Program-made: the position numbers and the translations under genes
In this document: piece after piece, positions 34,686 to 44,270 of the stretch
Layout of the letters: every line of letters starts with the position of its first letter
Position numbering within the stretch: the first letter of the stretch is position 1
The notes under the pieces: model-generated
What the model saw: only the letters and a program-made list of their open reading frames with translations
Databases searched by the model: none
Told to the model about the DNA's origin: nothing
NCBI RefSeq assembly: GCF_004345605.1
Contig: NZ_SLVY01000006.1
Span: 248,001 to 312,000, forward strand
DNA: 64,000 nucleotides
Source of the DNA: Rhodococcus sp. SMB37
Lineage (GTDB): Bacteria > Actinomycetota > Actinomycetes > Mycobacteriales > Mycobacteriaceae
Reading direction: 5' to 3'

Positions 34686-35918
34686 ATGGTGGGGACCGAG
34701 TCGGTGGCGTCGCTCTTGATGGACCTGGATTGGTGGCAGTACCGTTCCGCCGAGCGTGACGACTTCTTCGCGTCGTTGCGCCGAGAAAACCCGCGAGCGT
34801 TCGTTCCGGTTGGTACGCGAGGGTTCTGGGCGTTGACGCGGCACGCGGATGTTCTGGAAGTATCGCGACGCCCGGAGGACTTCTGCTCGGGTGAGGGTAC
34901 GCAGATCTTCGACCAGCCGGCGAAACTTCGTGAATACCGGGGTTCGTTCATCGACATGGACAACCCTGAGCATGCGCGATTGCGGAAGATCGTGTCTCGT
35001 GGGTTCACAAACAAGGCATTGTCGTCGATCCGCGAAGATATCGAAGCGACCGTCTCCGAGATCCTCGACGGGATGCCGAGTGATGGTTGTGATTTCGTCT
35101 CCGAATTTGCCGCGCTGGTGCCGCTGCGGATCATCGACAATTTGCTCGGCATTCCAAGGGAGCACGAGGCGTTCATCCTCGAGGCGACCAATGTCCTGCT
35201 CGGCGCGGTGGACCCGGAGTACGTGCCGGATCAGAGCTCCGAAGGGCTCGCCTCGGCAATGACAGCGGCAAGCAAGAGGCTGATCGCGATCCTGAACGAC
35301 CTCGCCGAGGAGCGGATCGCCGAGCCGCAGGACGATCTCATCACGAGGCTGGTCGCCGCCAACGACGCGGAGAATCTCACGCCGCAGGAAATGGCGAAGT
35401 TCTTTATTCTTCTGGTCGGCGCCGGGAACGAGACTACCCGCAACGCTCTTTCCCACGGCCTGCATCTGCTCACGAAATACCCGGAACAGCGCGACAAGTG
35501 GCTGTCCGATTACGATCGCTACGCACCCACGGCGATCGAGGAGATCCTCCGCATTGCCAGTCCTGTGGTGCACATGCGCCGCACCGTCACCCACGACGGC
35601 GTCCGACTGGGCGACCAGGAATTCAACAAGGGCGACAAGGTGGTGCTCTGGTATGGCTCGGCGAATCGCGACGAGTCGGTCTTCGAGAACCCGTATGACT
35701 TCGACATCACCCGCGATCCGAATCCGCACCTGGCCTTCGGCGCTCCCGGCCCGCATTTCTGCCTGGGCGCTCACCTAGCCCGCTTGGAAATGCACGTTGC
35801 GTTCCGGATGCTCTTCGAGCGCTTCCCGGATATCCACACCATCGGTGAGCCGGATGTGCTGCGCGCTAATTTCCTGAACGGGATCAAGCATCTTCGTGTC
35901 GAGTACACGGCGCCCTGA
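34686..35918 (+). CDS. Cytochrome P450
   Basis: A 410-residue soluble bacterial P450. The oxygen-binding I-helix is LLVGAGNETTRN, the E-x-x-R motif is EEILRI, and the haem loop is FGAPGPHFCLGAHLARLE with the Cys ligand. MDNPEHARLRKIVSRGF resembles the CYP124/125/142 sterol and isoprenoid hydroxylases, but I cannot assign a subfamily. Start at ATG 34686, after GAGG; a GTG at 34656 is the alternative. The ferredoxin at 58089 and reductase at 53095 could supply electrons. First gene of the main array. Confidence 0.9.
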   Translation: MVGTESVASLLMDLDWWQYRSAERDDFFASLRRENPRAFVPVGTRGFWALTRHADVLEVSRRPEDFCSGEGTQIFDQPAKLREYRGSFIDMDNPEHARLRKIVSRGFTNKALSSIREDIEATVSEILDGMPSDGCDFVSEFAALVPLRIIDNLLGIPREHEAFILEATNVLLGAVDPEYVPDQSSEGLASAMTAASKRLIAILNDLAEERIAEPQDDLITRLVAANDAENLTPQEMAKFFILLVGAGNETTRNALSHGLHLLTKYPEQRDKWLSDYDRYAPTAIEEILRIASPVVHMRRTVTHDGVRLGDQEFNKGDKVVLWYGSANRDESVFENPYDFDITRDPNPHLAFGAPGPHFCLGAHLARLEMHVAFRMLFERFPDIHTIGEPDVLRANFLNGIKHLRVEYTAP

Positions 35919-35961
35919 CGACAGAACAGCTTACGACAGACCATGGGTCGAGGAGGATTCG

Positions 35962-36789
35962 GTGACCGACGTCATTGACGGACAGACACAGCGTACGGAG
36001 AGTGTGCTTCGGCAGCTGGAGGGCGGGATCTTGACGATTTCGCTCAACCGGCCGGATGCCGCGAACGCCCTGCGGCCCGATGATCGCAACGAGTTGATCC
36101 GCCTCTTCGAGGAAGCTGGGGGAGACCCCGACGTGCGCGTCGTCGTATTGCGTGCGAACGGCAGGCATTTCTGTGCGGGTGCGGATGTGGTCAGGCTGTC
36201 GGGGGATCGTGCGACCAAGGTCAAGAAGGTCACCGGGGCGATGCACACCATCATGACCGGTGCGCAGCGTCTGATCTCGTCGGTCCTGGACTGCCCCAAG
36301 CCGGTCGTTGCGGTCGTGCAGGGTGCAGCTGCCGGCATCGGCGCGCATCTGGCATATGCATCGGACCTGGTAGTGGCTTCCGAGGGCGCATACTTCGCGG
36401 AGTCGTTCGTCAAGCGTGGTCTTGTCGTCGACGGAGGCGGTGCCTACCTGTTGCCCCGCCGCATCGGGATGCAGCGTGCCAAGGAGATGGTCTTCTTCGG
36501 GGAGAAGTTGTCGGCGCGTGACGCTCTCGAACTGGGATTGGTGAATCGCGTCGTGCCGGCCGAAGAACTGGACTCGACCACCACGGAATTCACGTCTCGG
36601 TTGGCTGTCGCGCCCACCAGCGCGATTGCCCTGACGAAGCGGTTGTTCAACGATTCCCCCGACGTCGACCGGACGCAGTCCTTCGTCGCGGAAGCGATGG
36701 CGCAGGAGATTCAGGGCTATTCGCAGGACAGCAAAGAAGGCGTGCAAGCTTTCGTAGAGAAGCGCGACGCCGACTACGTGGGTTGGTGA
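35962..36789 (+). CDS. Enoyl-CoA hydratase/isomerase (crotonase)
   Basis: A 275-residue crotonase-fold protein. The oxyanion-hole segments are HFCAGADVVRL and VQGAAAGIGAHLAYASDLVVAS. The region of the two catalytic glutamates reads AESFVKRGLVVDGGGAYLLPR and differs from the classic hydratase, so isomerase, hydrolase or C-C lyase activity is also possible. GTG start at 35962, six bases after GGAGG. It is followed six bases on by a DUF35 gene and lies 43 bases after the P450, in one operon. Confidence 0.85.
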   Translation: MTDVIDGQTQRTESVLRQLEGGILTISLNRPDAANALRPDDRNELIRLFEEAGGDPDVRVVVLRANGRHFCAGADVVRLSGDRATKVKKVTGAMHTIMTGAQRLISSVLDCPKPVVAVVQGAAAGIGAHLAYASDLVVASEGAYFAESFVKRGLVVDGGGAYLLPRRIGMQRAKEMVFFGEKLSARDALELGLVNRVVPAEELDSTTTEFTSRLAVAPTSAIALTKRLFNDSPDVDRTQSFVAEAMAQEIQGYSQDSKEGVQAFVEKRDADYVGW

Positions 36790-36795
36790 GGGACG

Positions 36796-37254
36796 ATGAC
36801 CGAGAAGACCGCATCCGAGAAGACTGCTGGACCGGAAAAGCCGCGCGCGGACATTCCGACCGTCGACGAGGCGACCGCTCCCTACTGGGACGCGGCCAAG
36901 CAAGGAAAGCTGCTGATCGCGAAGTGCGGTGAGTGCGACAAGGTGCACCACTACCCGCGACCGTTCTGCCCGTTCTGTTGGAGTGAGGACGTAACCGCAG
37001 TCGAAGCCAGCGGACGCGGCACGTTGTACACGTATTCGACCGTGTATGTGAACGACCTTCACCCGTTCAAGTCACGGTTGCCGTATGTGGCGGCTCTCGT
37101 GGAACTCGAAGAAGGTCCGCGCGTGATGACCAATATCGAAGGGTGCGAACCCGACGAGCTGGAGGTCGGGATGGCAGTAGAGGTTGCGTTCCGGTCGTTG
37201 ACCTACGAGCTCGACGCGACGATCTTCCGTCCTGTTGCAGCAACCGATCGGTAA
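36796..37254 (+). CDS. DUF35 Zn-ribbon/OB-fold protein without adjacent thiolase
   Basis: A 152-residue DUF35 protein. Zinc ribbon CGECDKVHHYPRPFCPFC (four Cys), then OB-fold strands GTLYTYSTVYVNDLHPF and PYVAALVELEEGP. An N-terminal Lys/Glu-rich tail of about 20 residues precedes the ribbon. DUF35 proteins normally accompany a thiolase-like aldolase, but here the neighbours are a crotonase and an SDR. It may pair with a distant thiolase or with the crotonase. Ribosome site GAGGGACG overlaps the previous stop. Confidence 0.85.
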   Translation: MTEKTASEKTAGPEKPRADIPTVDEATAPYWDAAKQGKLLIAKCGECDKVHHYPRPFCPFCWSEDVTAVEASGRGTLYTYSTVYVNDLHPFKSRLPYVAALVELEEGPRVMTNIEGCEPDELEVGMAVEVAFRSLTYELDATIFRPVAATDR

Positions 37255-37285
37255 AAGCGAATCTTCCAGTAGAAGGAGACATTTC

Positions 37286-38209
37286 ATGGGCAAGTTGCTC
37301 GAGGGTAAGGTCGCGCTGGTTACGGGCGCCGGTCACGGTATCGGTCGCGCACATGCGTTGGAGTTGGCCGGTCATGGCGCGACCGTGATCGTCAATGATC
37401 TGGGGACTTCGGTCAGCGGCGAGGGCACCGGCAAGGTTGCCGACGAGGTGGTGCAGGTCATCGAGGATCGCGGTGGCCGGGCGATCTCGGATTTCAGTGA
37501 CGTCGGTGACGAGCAGCAGGTGGATCTGCTGGTGGAACGGGCGTATTCGCAGCTAGGCCGTCTCGACATCGTGGTCAACAATGCCGGGATCGTGCGGGAC
37601 CGGGCGATCTGGAACATGAGCGCCGAGGATTTCGACCTGGTTATGCGGGTGCATGTGCGGGGTTCGTGGTTGACCAGTCGTGCGGTGGCACGTAAGTGGC
37701 GTGAGGAGTCGAAGGCATCCGGCGGCAAGGTGTACGGCCGAATCATCAACACCACGTCGGGCGCCGGGCTGCAGGGGCATTTCGGTCAGACGAATTACGC
37801 TCCGGCGAAGGCCGCGATCGCGGGGTTGACCCAGACGCTGAGTCTGGAGCTGGCATCGATCGGTGCCACAGTCAATGCGATCAGTCCGGGTGGTCTCACT
37901 CGGATGTCGGCGACGATGCCGGGTCGCGCGGAGGCGGTCGAGCCCGATCAGCGTACCGATGACGTGTTCGATCCGAAGGATCCGTCGTTGGGGTCGCCGG
38001 TCGTGGCGTGGTTGGCGAGTCCGGAGGCCGGGCATGTCAGCGGTCAGGTGATCAAGGCGCTGGGTGAGAACATTTCGTGGTTGCGGAGCTGGACGCCGAT
38101 TGCGACGGTGTCGAACAACGGAAAGCGTTGGGAAGCAGAAAAACTCGGTGCAGTGTTCGCTACCGATGTGTTCGGTACGCGTGCTGCCGGTTTGCGTTTG
38201 GGCGGCTGA
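37286..38209 (+). CDS. MFE-2/HSD17B4-like SDR with C-terminal FGTRAAG tail
   Basis: A 307-residue SDR of the multifunctional-enzyme-2 dehydrogenase type: TGAGHGIGRAHA, VNDLGTSVSGEG (the MFE-2-like insertion), NNAGIVRDRAIW, active site NTTSGAGLQGHFGQTNYAPAK. These oxidise (3R)-hydroxyacyl-CoAs, matching MaoC-type hydratases. The tail beyond the SDR core, ending AVFATDVFGTRAAGLRLGG, is matched by a separate 35-residue peptide at 49740. AGAAGGAG precedes the ATG. Last gene before a 275-base gap. Confidence 0.85.
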   Translation: MGKLLEGKVALVTGAGHGIGRAHALELAGHGATVIVNDLGTSVSGEGTGKVADEVVQVIEDRGGRAISDFSDVGDEQQVDLLVERAYSQLGRLDIVVNNAGIVRDRAIWNMSAEDFDLVMRVHVRGSWLTSRAVARKWREESKASGGKVYGRIINTTSGAGLQGHFGQTNYAPAKAAIAGLTQTLSLELASIGATVNAISPGGLTRMSATMPGRAEAVEPDQRTDDVFDPKDPSLGSPVVAWLASPEAGHVSGQVIKALGENISWLRSWTPIATVSNNGKRWEAEKLGAVFATDVFGTRAAGLRLGG

Positions 38210-38269
38210 TTGGGGATGGCCGGCGGGCGCACCGCCCGGCGGCTCCCTCGGGGCGGGCATGCCCGGTCC

Positions 38270-38298
38270 TTATCCCAGTAGAAAATAGAATATAGATT
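38270..38298 (+). promoter_or_regulatory. Weak candidate promoter for KstD-like genes
   Basis: TTATCC (38270-38275), 17 bases, TAGATT (38293-38298), in the only AT-rich stretch of the 275-base gap. No palindrome of the other families overlaps it. Confidence 0.3.
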
Positions 38299-38484
38299 TC
38301 GGAATTCAGTGACGCTACTTCACTCTGGCCACGGTGCGGATTGTGAAGCGCGACTGCATCCATTCACAGTGCGAGACAAGTACTTCGATCCCCCTATGCC
38401 GGCCCATCGCGGGAGCGATCTTTCTCGCTCGGCCGCTGCGCTCGCCACTGGTGGGACGACATCACGAGCAGAAAGGCGGCGTCG

Positions 38485-40103
38485 ATGGACGCGACGTTCG
38501 ATGTGATTGCAATCGGTGGGGGCCTCGCGGGATTGGCTGCGATGACCGTGCCAAAGAACGCGGTCTTTCGGCTCTGCTGATCGAGAAGACCGACACTCTC
38601 GGTGGGGTGACTGCGTATTCCGCCGGTCAGCTCTGGGTGGCGGGCTCGTTCCTCGAGCGTGCAGCGGGGATCGAGGACTCGGCCGAAGCCGGTGCGGCGT
38701 ATCTGCGCCGCCTCGGCATGGGTTTCGCGGACGAGGAACACGTGCGCTTCTATGCGGACAACGCGAACCCGACACTCGAGTACTTCACCGAACTCCTGGA
38801 TGCCAAGTTCCGGATCGTCGACGACCTGCCGGACTACTACTACGGTGAGTTTCCCGATGCGCGCAGGGAAGGACGGCTTCTCGAAGTCGACCCGTACCCG
38901 GGTGCGTCGTTGGGCCAGTGGCGGAAGCTCCTGAGGGTCTCTCCGCATGTCCAGTATCGGCTCACGCACGAAGACATGTGGAAACTCGGCGGGATCGCAC
39001 GTAGCCACACGTGGGATCGGTCGTTGCTCGACCAGCGTGAAGCCGACGACGAACTGTGCATGGGCACAGGTCTCGCGGCGCTGTTCCTCCGCGGTGCTAT
39101 CGAAGCGCGATCGGAGATCATGACGTCGACCTCGGTGTCGGAACTCGTCGCCGAAGACGGACGTGTGACGGGCGTGCGCATAGACGACGGGCGGAGCTTC
39201 GGGGCCCGCTTCGGCGTCCTCATCGCAACCGGGGCGTACGACTGGGACCCCAGGGCGATGATGGGCTTCGAGGGAATCCCCGACGTGGCCTCGGCTACGC
39301 CCCCTTCGGTCGTCGGCGATCATTTCCGACTGACCGCGCCGTTGGGCGCTCGCGTCGTGAGCGAACCCAAGCCGATGCGGCTCGGGTACCCCATCCCCGG
39401 TCGGAAAGACGACGGACAGGCGATGACCGGCATCTTCCGCGCCGTCTCCTACCCGTACTCGATTCTCGTGAACGGTGACGGTCGGCGCTTCTGTGACGAA
39501 TCGTTCTATCCTGCAATCGGACATGCGCTCAAGACGATCGACGGCCGGCGACAGGCATTCGCGAACTGGCCGTGCTGGTGGGTGTTCGACACCAAGTTCC
39601 GAAGCGAGTACTCGTTCTCCTCGATTTCCCCGGGAACGGATTTCCCGCCGGAATGGGATGTCGTCTCCGCCGACTCGATCGAAGGGCTCGCAGAAAAGAT
39701 GGGTGTCGACGTTGATGCCTTCTCCGACCAGGTCCGTCGATTCAACGCCGACTGCGCAGACGGAGTGGATCGCGAATTCGGCCGAGGCGAGCGGATGTAC
39801 TCCCAGGTCTCTTACGGAGACCACCAGGCCGGCCAGCACCCGAACCTCGGTCCGGTAGCCGTCGGACCGTTCTACGCAATGCGACCGGTCCTCGTCGGCA
39901 CCGGAATCCCTACCACCGGGCTCGATACCGATGCGGTGGGACGAGTTCTCGACTACGACGGCCGGCCGATCGAAGGGCTGTACGTTGCCGGCAACTCGTC
40001 GGCGATGCTCGAGGTCGGCGGCGGATACCAGAGCGGGGTCGCCAATATGCGATCGCTGATCACCGCGCGTTCGAGCATGTTCGACGCAGCCTCCAAGAAA
40101 TGA
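38485..40103 (+). pseudogene. KstD-like FAD dehydrogenase, frameshifted in the FAD-binding motif
   Basis: ATG 38485 begins MDATFDVIAIGGGLAGLAA, a perfect FAD Rossmann start, but this frame stops at 38578-38580. The rest (ERGLSALLIEKTDTLGGVTAYSAGQ and on to 40103, about 520 residues) continues in the frame one base back. One base appears to be missing near 38538-38545. The protein belongs to the fumarate-reductase/3-ketosteroid delta-1-dehydrogenase superfamily (LIATGAYDWDP, YVAGNSSAMLEVGGGYQSG). It is either inactive or a sequencing error. Such enzymes introduce a double bond next to a ring ketone. Confidence 0.75.
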
Positions 40104-40188
40104 CCCCAGCGGCCGCCTACACCTGCGAGACCGCACACCCGGACGTCGAGGTGTCAAGGGCCGAGCCGCCGAGCGCAAGGGAAGATTC

Positions 40189-41823
40189 ATGAAGATACTC
40201 GGAAAGCAAGATCTCTCGGACCGATACGACGTCGTAGTGGTCGGATCGGGCGCCGGCGGCCTCGTCGCCGCGCTCACTGCAGCGTCCGCAGACCAGTCCG
40301 TTCTCGTGCTGGAGAAGTCGAGTCAGATCGGCGGAACGTCTGCCGTGTCCGCCGGCACGATCTGGATCCCCGCCAACGACGGGATGACAGAAGGTGGGAT
40401 CGACGACGACATCGAGAGCGCACGTACGTATCTCACCGAGACGGTCGGCGGCGGAGAGGTCGTCGATGCGTTTCTCGACCACGCGAACGACATGCTGTCG
40501 TTCCTGCGTGAACGGACCTCACTCGAACTGGTGGCTTCCCTCGGGTATCCCGACTACAAACTGGGCCTCGCGGGATCGCGCTACGGTCGCGCGATGCAGC
40601 CGACCACGTACGATTCTCGTCAGCTCGGTGAGTGGAAGGATATTCTCCGCCGCGACGAGAACCTGCTCCAGTACTCGATGATCGAGTTCAAACAGTGGGG
40701 TTCGTGGGCGAACTTCCCCTGGGACGAACTGCGAGAGCGCACAGCGAAGGGCATCGTGGCGCGCGGTGCGGCACTGGTGGGCCCGATTTTCCAGGCGTGC
40801 CTGGAAGCCGGTGTCGACTTCGCAGTGAATGCCCCGGCACAGGAATTGGTCGACGAGGGCGGCTCTGTCCGCGGAGTGTCGGTCGACAGCCGGCAGATCG
40901 CCGCGACCGGCGGTGTAGTGCTCGCCTGTGGTGGCTTCGAGTGGAATCCCGAGATGATGGAAGAGCATCTGCCGATGCCGATTCCGATCCGCTGCAGCCC
41001 GCCCCACAACACGGGTGACGGACACCGCATGGCCGAGCGCATCGACGTTCGTCTCGACCACATGGACGAGGCGTGGTGGGCGCCCATGGTGTCGGTGCCG
41101 GGGCAGGAGGTCGATGGGCAGCGGGTGGGCCGACACATCCGCTCCGAGCGGCAGTCTCCCGGCGTCATCATCGTGGACAGCACAGGCGAGCGCATCGTGA
41201 ACGAGGCACAGGACTACAACAGCCTGATTCGATCCGCGCTGGAAGCTTCACGCAGTAAGGGCATTCCGCTGCGTATGTTCGTCGTCTTCGATCATCGCTT
41301 CCTTGAGCGGTACGGCTTCCTCACGTATGCCGCGGGCGACGAACTCCCCGGATGGATCACTACCGGTGCGAGCCTCACGGAGGTCGCCGAGTCGCTCGGA
41401 CTCGAGGCGCAGGCGCTCACCGCCACCGTCGAGCGTTTCAACAAGTTCGCCGAGGCAGGAGTGGACGAGGACTTCCATCGCGGCGACAGTCCTTACGATC
41501 AGTACAGCGGAGATGCCACCAACCCCTACCCGAACTCGAACCTCGCGCCCGTGGAGATCGGACCGTTCTACGGCATGGAGTTCTTGCCGGGCGCGTTCGG
41601 CACCGCGGGTGGTGTTGCGACCGATGCCCGCGGACGTGCGTTACGCACCGACGGTTCCGTCGTGCCGGGCCTGTTCGCAGTGGGCAATGTGTCTGCCCAT
41701 CCACTCTCTACGGGCTACCCCGGTGCAGGCTCGACGCTCGGACCCGCCATGACTCTCGGATATGTGGCCGGCACCGAACTTGCGGACACTCGCACGGCTG
41801 CGGAAGTTGGAGGAACGCAATGA
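40189..41823 (+). CDS. KstD-like FAD-dependent dehydrogenase
   Basis: A 544-residue flavoprotein. FAD motif VVVVGSGAGGLVAALTAA, then LEKSSQIGGTSAVSAGTIWIP, the ACGGFEWNPEMM segment and the C-terminal SAHPLSTGYPGAGSTLGPAM. This pattern is shared by 3-ketosteroid delta-1-dehydrogenases and delta-4-(5-alpha) dehydrogenases. It probably desaturates a cyclic ketone. It follows the frameshifted paralogue by 85 bases. Its stop overlaps the start of the CoA-transferase (ATGA), so they are coupled. True KstD activity on steroids is not shown by the sequence. Confidence 0.85.
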   Translation: MKILGKQDLSDRYDVVVVGSGAGGLVAALTAASADQSVLVLEKSSQIGGTSAVSAGTIWIPANDGMTEGGIDDDIESARTYLTETVGGGEVVDAFLDHANDMLSFLRERTSLELVASLGYPDYKLGLAGSRYGRAMQPTTYDSRQLGEWKDILRRDENLLQYSMIEFKQWGSWANFPWDELRERTAKGIVARGAALVGPIFQACLEAGVDFAVNAPAQELVDEGGSVRGVSVDSRQIAATGGVVLACGGFEWNPEMMEEHLPMPIPIRCSPPHNTGDGHRMAERIDVRLDHMDEAWWAPMVSVPGQEVDGQRVGRHIRSERQSPGVIIVDSTGERIVNEAQDYNSLIRSALEASRSKGIPLRMFVVFDHRFLERYGFLTYAAGDELPGWITTGASLTEVAESLGLEAQALTATVERFNKFAEAGVDEDFHRGDSPYDQYSGDATNPYPNSNLAPVEIGPFYGMEFLPGAFGTAGGVATDARGRALRTDGSVVPGLFAVGNVSAHPLSTGYPGAGSTLGPAMTLGYVAGTELADTRTAAEVGGTQ

Positions 41824-43040
41824 TCGATATCGGAAACGCGTTGGCAGGTCGCACGGTTGTCGAGATCTGCAATTACGTCAGCGGTCCGATGGTCGGCCGG
41901 AACCTGGCGGCGCTGGGCGCCAACGTCCTGAAAATCGAGAGGCCCGGCACCGGCGATGACGGACGCCACTCGTACCCTGCGTTCGACGGGGACGGCTTGT
42001 TCTTCACGGAAACCGCATACGGCAAGAAGTCCGTAGTCCTGGATCTGAAATCCGAGGCCGGACTGGCAACGGCCGTGGACATGATCGACAAAGCGGACAT
42101 CCTGATCGAGAACATGCGCCCGTCCGTCATGTCGCGTATCGGTCTCGACCCCGCGATGCTCGTCTCACGTAATCCGAAGCTCGTCGTGGGCTCGGTGAAT
42201 GCCTTCGGCACCACCGGTCCGCGCGCCGACGACCCGGCCTACGATCCGGTCATCCAGGCGGCGACCGGCATCATGTACACCACCGGCTTCAAGGGCGATC
42301 CGCCCAAGCGGATCGGAGCGTCGATCGTCGACAAGACCGCAGCCCTGTGGGGGACGATCGAGGTTCTAGCGGCTGTCCTCGAGGTCGACCGCACGGGCGA
42401 GGGCGGCCACTTCTCGGTGTCGCTGCTGTCGTCTGCAGTTCATCTCATGGGCGCGGACGTCCTGCGCTTCCTGGCGACCGGGGAGGACAGTGCCCCCTCG
42501 CAGCCGCGTGCCGGCGGCGCCGGCGCCTCGCACGGGGCCTACCGGACGGCCGACCACCGGTGGATTCAGGTGGCGATCGGAAACGATCGGATGTTCGAGA
42601 GGTTGTGCCAGGCCGCGGGCCGTCCCGAGATCCTCGAAGACCCCCGCTTCGCGACACACCTGCTTCGAGGGGAAAATCGTTACGACGAGCAGGAAGTCAT
42701 GGAGCGGGTCTTCGCCGAACGGGACAGCGCCGAGTGGGTGAAGATTCTGCACGAGGTCCGGATCCCGTATGCCCTCGTCAACCGGATCCCCGAGTTCATC
42801 GCCGACAACGAGTTGTCCGCACCGTTCATGGGTGTCGCGACACGCACGGACGGAACCGAGATACCTTTGGTCCGAGGGCCTTTGGATCCGGAGTCGGCAA
42901 CCGGTGAAAGCCGTCGTGTGCCTCGCCTGGGTGAGGACACCGTATCGGTGCTCCGATCGCATCTGAACCTGTCGGACGATGCCATTCGGGATCTCGCAAC
43001 ACGCGGAGCATTCGGGGCCGATCCCGCACTCGTTCTGTGA
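41820..43040 (+). CDS. CaiB/BaiF (class III) CoA-transferase
   Basis: A 406-residue family III CoA-transferase: ALAGRTVVEICNYVSGPMVGR, ALGANVLKIERPGTGDDGR, IENMRPSVMSRIGL, and the catalytic Asp in SIVDKTAALWG. It activates a carboxylic acid by CoA transfer. It is coupled by a four-base overlap to the KstD-like gene, and GGAGG precedes the ATG. It is followed 58 bases on by a racemase-type member of the same fold. Confidence 0.85.
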   Translation: MIDIGNALAGRTVVEICNYVSGPMVGRNLAALGANVLKIERPGTGDDGRHSYPAFDGDGLFFTETAYGKKSVVLDLKSEAGLATAVDMIDKADILIENMRPSVMSRIGLDPAMLVSRNPKLVVGSVNAFGTTGPRADDPAYDPVIQAATGIMYTTGFKGDPPKRIGASIVDKTAALWGTIEVLAAVLEVDRTGEGGHFSVSLLSSAVHLMGADVLRFLATGEDSAPSQPRAGGAGASHGAYRTADHRWIQVAIGNDRMFERLCQAAGRPEILEDPRFATHLLRGENRYDEQEVMERVFAERDSAEWVKILHEVRIPYALVNRIPEFIADNELSAPFMGVATRTDGTEIPLVRGPLDPESATGESRRVPRLGEDTVSVLRSHLNLSDDAIRDLATRGAFGADPALVL

Positions 43041-43098
43041 CCCGCGCACGCCCCATCGCCGATGGGAACCACGAAATCGAAGAACAGGAGACGCGAAC

Positions 43099-44175
43099 AT
43101 GACGGGACCACTCGCAGGGCTGCGTGTCCTCGAAATGGCAGGGATGGGCCCGGGCCCCTTCGCTGCGATGCTTCTGGCCGATATGGGTGCCGACGTCGTC
43201 CGTATCGACCGCGCGGACCGCCAAGCGCGGGTCGGGCCCACCGGCCGGGGACGTAGCCGAATCGCTGTCGACCTGAAACAGCCGTCGGGGGTGGAACGGG
43301 TCCTGCAGCTGGTGACGGGCGCCGACGTGCTGATCGAGGGGTACAGGCCGGGCACGATGGAACGACTCGGCCTGGGACCGGACGAATGCCTGCGTCGCAA
43401 CGAGAAGCTGATCTACGCGCGAATGACCGGATGGGGCCAGTCGGGGCCCCTCGCGCAGTCGGCCGGGCACGACATCAACTACATCTCGATCGCCGGCGCG
43501 CTCGGTGCGATCGGTCGGAGCGATGAACCCCCGACGGTGCCGCTGAACCTGGTGGGCGACTACGGCGGGGGATCGATGTATCTGCTGTACGGCATCATGT
43601 GTGCCGTGTTCGAGCGTTCCCACTCGGGCAAGGGCCAGGTTGTCGACGCCACGATGGTCGACGGCGCAGCCAATCTGATGACGACCTTCCACTGGAACCG
43701 TTCGGTCGGGCAGCACTCCGATCGCCGAGGCACGAACCGGCTGGACTCGGGCGCCTTCTTCTACGACGTCTACGAAACGGCCGATGGCGGTTTCATGGCG
43801 GTTGGATGTATCGAGCCGCAGTTCTACCGGGCATTTCGGGAGGTGCTAGGGCTTGACGGTCCGGAATGGGACAACGCTCAGGCGGACGTCGAGTCGTGGC
43901 CCCAGCGCAAGAAGGACATCGCGGCGCTCTTCCGGACCCGGACTCGGGAGCACTGGTGCGCAGCGTTCGACGGTGTCGACGCGTGCGTCACGCCGGTGTT
44001 GTCGCTGGACGAGGTTGCCGGGCACGAACACAACCGTCAACGAGAGCTCATCCAGGAGTTCGCGGGCGGTCGCGTACCGGGCGTCGCCCCGAGGCTGTCG
44101 CGCACTCCCGGTGCGATCGCGGACCGAGAACCAGGTGAGCTCGATGACGTGCTCGCACGCTGGGGAACTACCTGA
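43099..44175 (+). CDS. Alpha-methylacyl-CoA racemase-like CaiB protein
   Basis: A 358-residue protein of the CaiB fold but of the AMACR/Mcr type. It keeps the His in [10 protein letters not shown], the Asp in GDYGGGSMYLL and the Glu in DVYETADGG that correspond to the catalytic His-Asp pair and Glu of mycobacterial Mcr. It should invert the (2R)/(2S) methyl centre so beta-oxidation can proceed. That implies a methyl-branched acyl-CoA intermediate in this pathway. ACAGGAG precedes the ATG. Next come the hydratase genes. Confidence 0.85.
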   Translation: MTGPLAGLRVLEMAGMGPGPFAAMLLADMGADVVRIDRADRQARVGPTGRGRSRIAVDLKQPSGVERVLQLVTGADVLIEGYRPGTMERLGLGPDECLRRNEKLIYARMTGWGQSGPLAQSAGHDINYISIAGALGAIGRSDEPPTVPLNLVGDYGGGSMYLLYGIMCAVFERSHSGKGQVVDATMVDGAANLMTTFHWNRSVGQHSDRRGTNRLDSGAFFYDVYETADGGFMAVGCIEPQFYRAFREVLGLDGPEWDNAQADVESWPQRKKDIAALFRTRTREHWCAAFDGVDACVTPVLSLDEVAGHEHNRQRELIQEFAGGRVPGVAPRLSRTPGAIADREPGELDDVLARWGTT

Positions 44176-44270
44176 ACGAGTTGTGCTCGAACGAATAACG
44201 AGTCATCCCAACCGGAATGTGGTTGATCGTTGCGTGCAGCGCTGTGCCGACCGGCCACAAGGAGGATGTT

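Noticed and set aside
38215-38265. GC-rich hairpin after the MFE-2-like SDR
   Set aside because: The best pairing of GCCGGCGGGCG with CGCCCGGCGGC is broken by mismatches, so I did not call it a terminator.
38394-40277. 627-codon open frame on the minus strand
   Set aside because: Antisense to the KstD-like genes. No recognisable domains and composition typical of a reverse-frame shadow.
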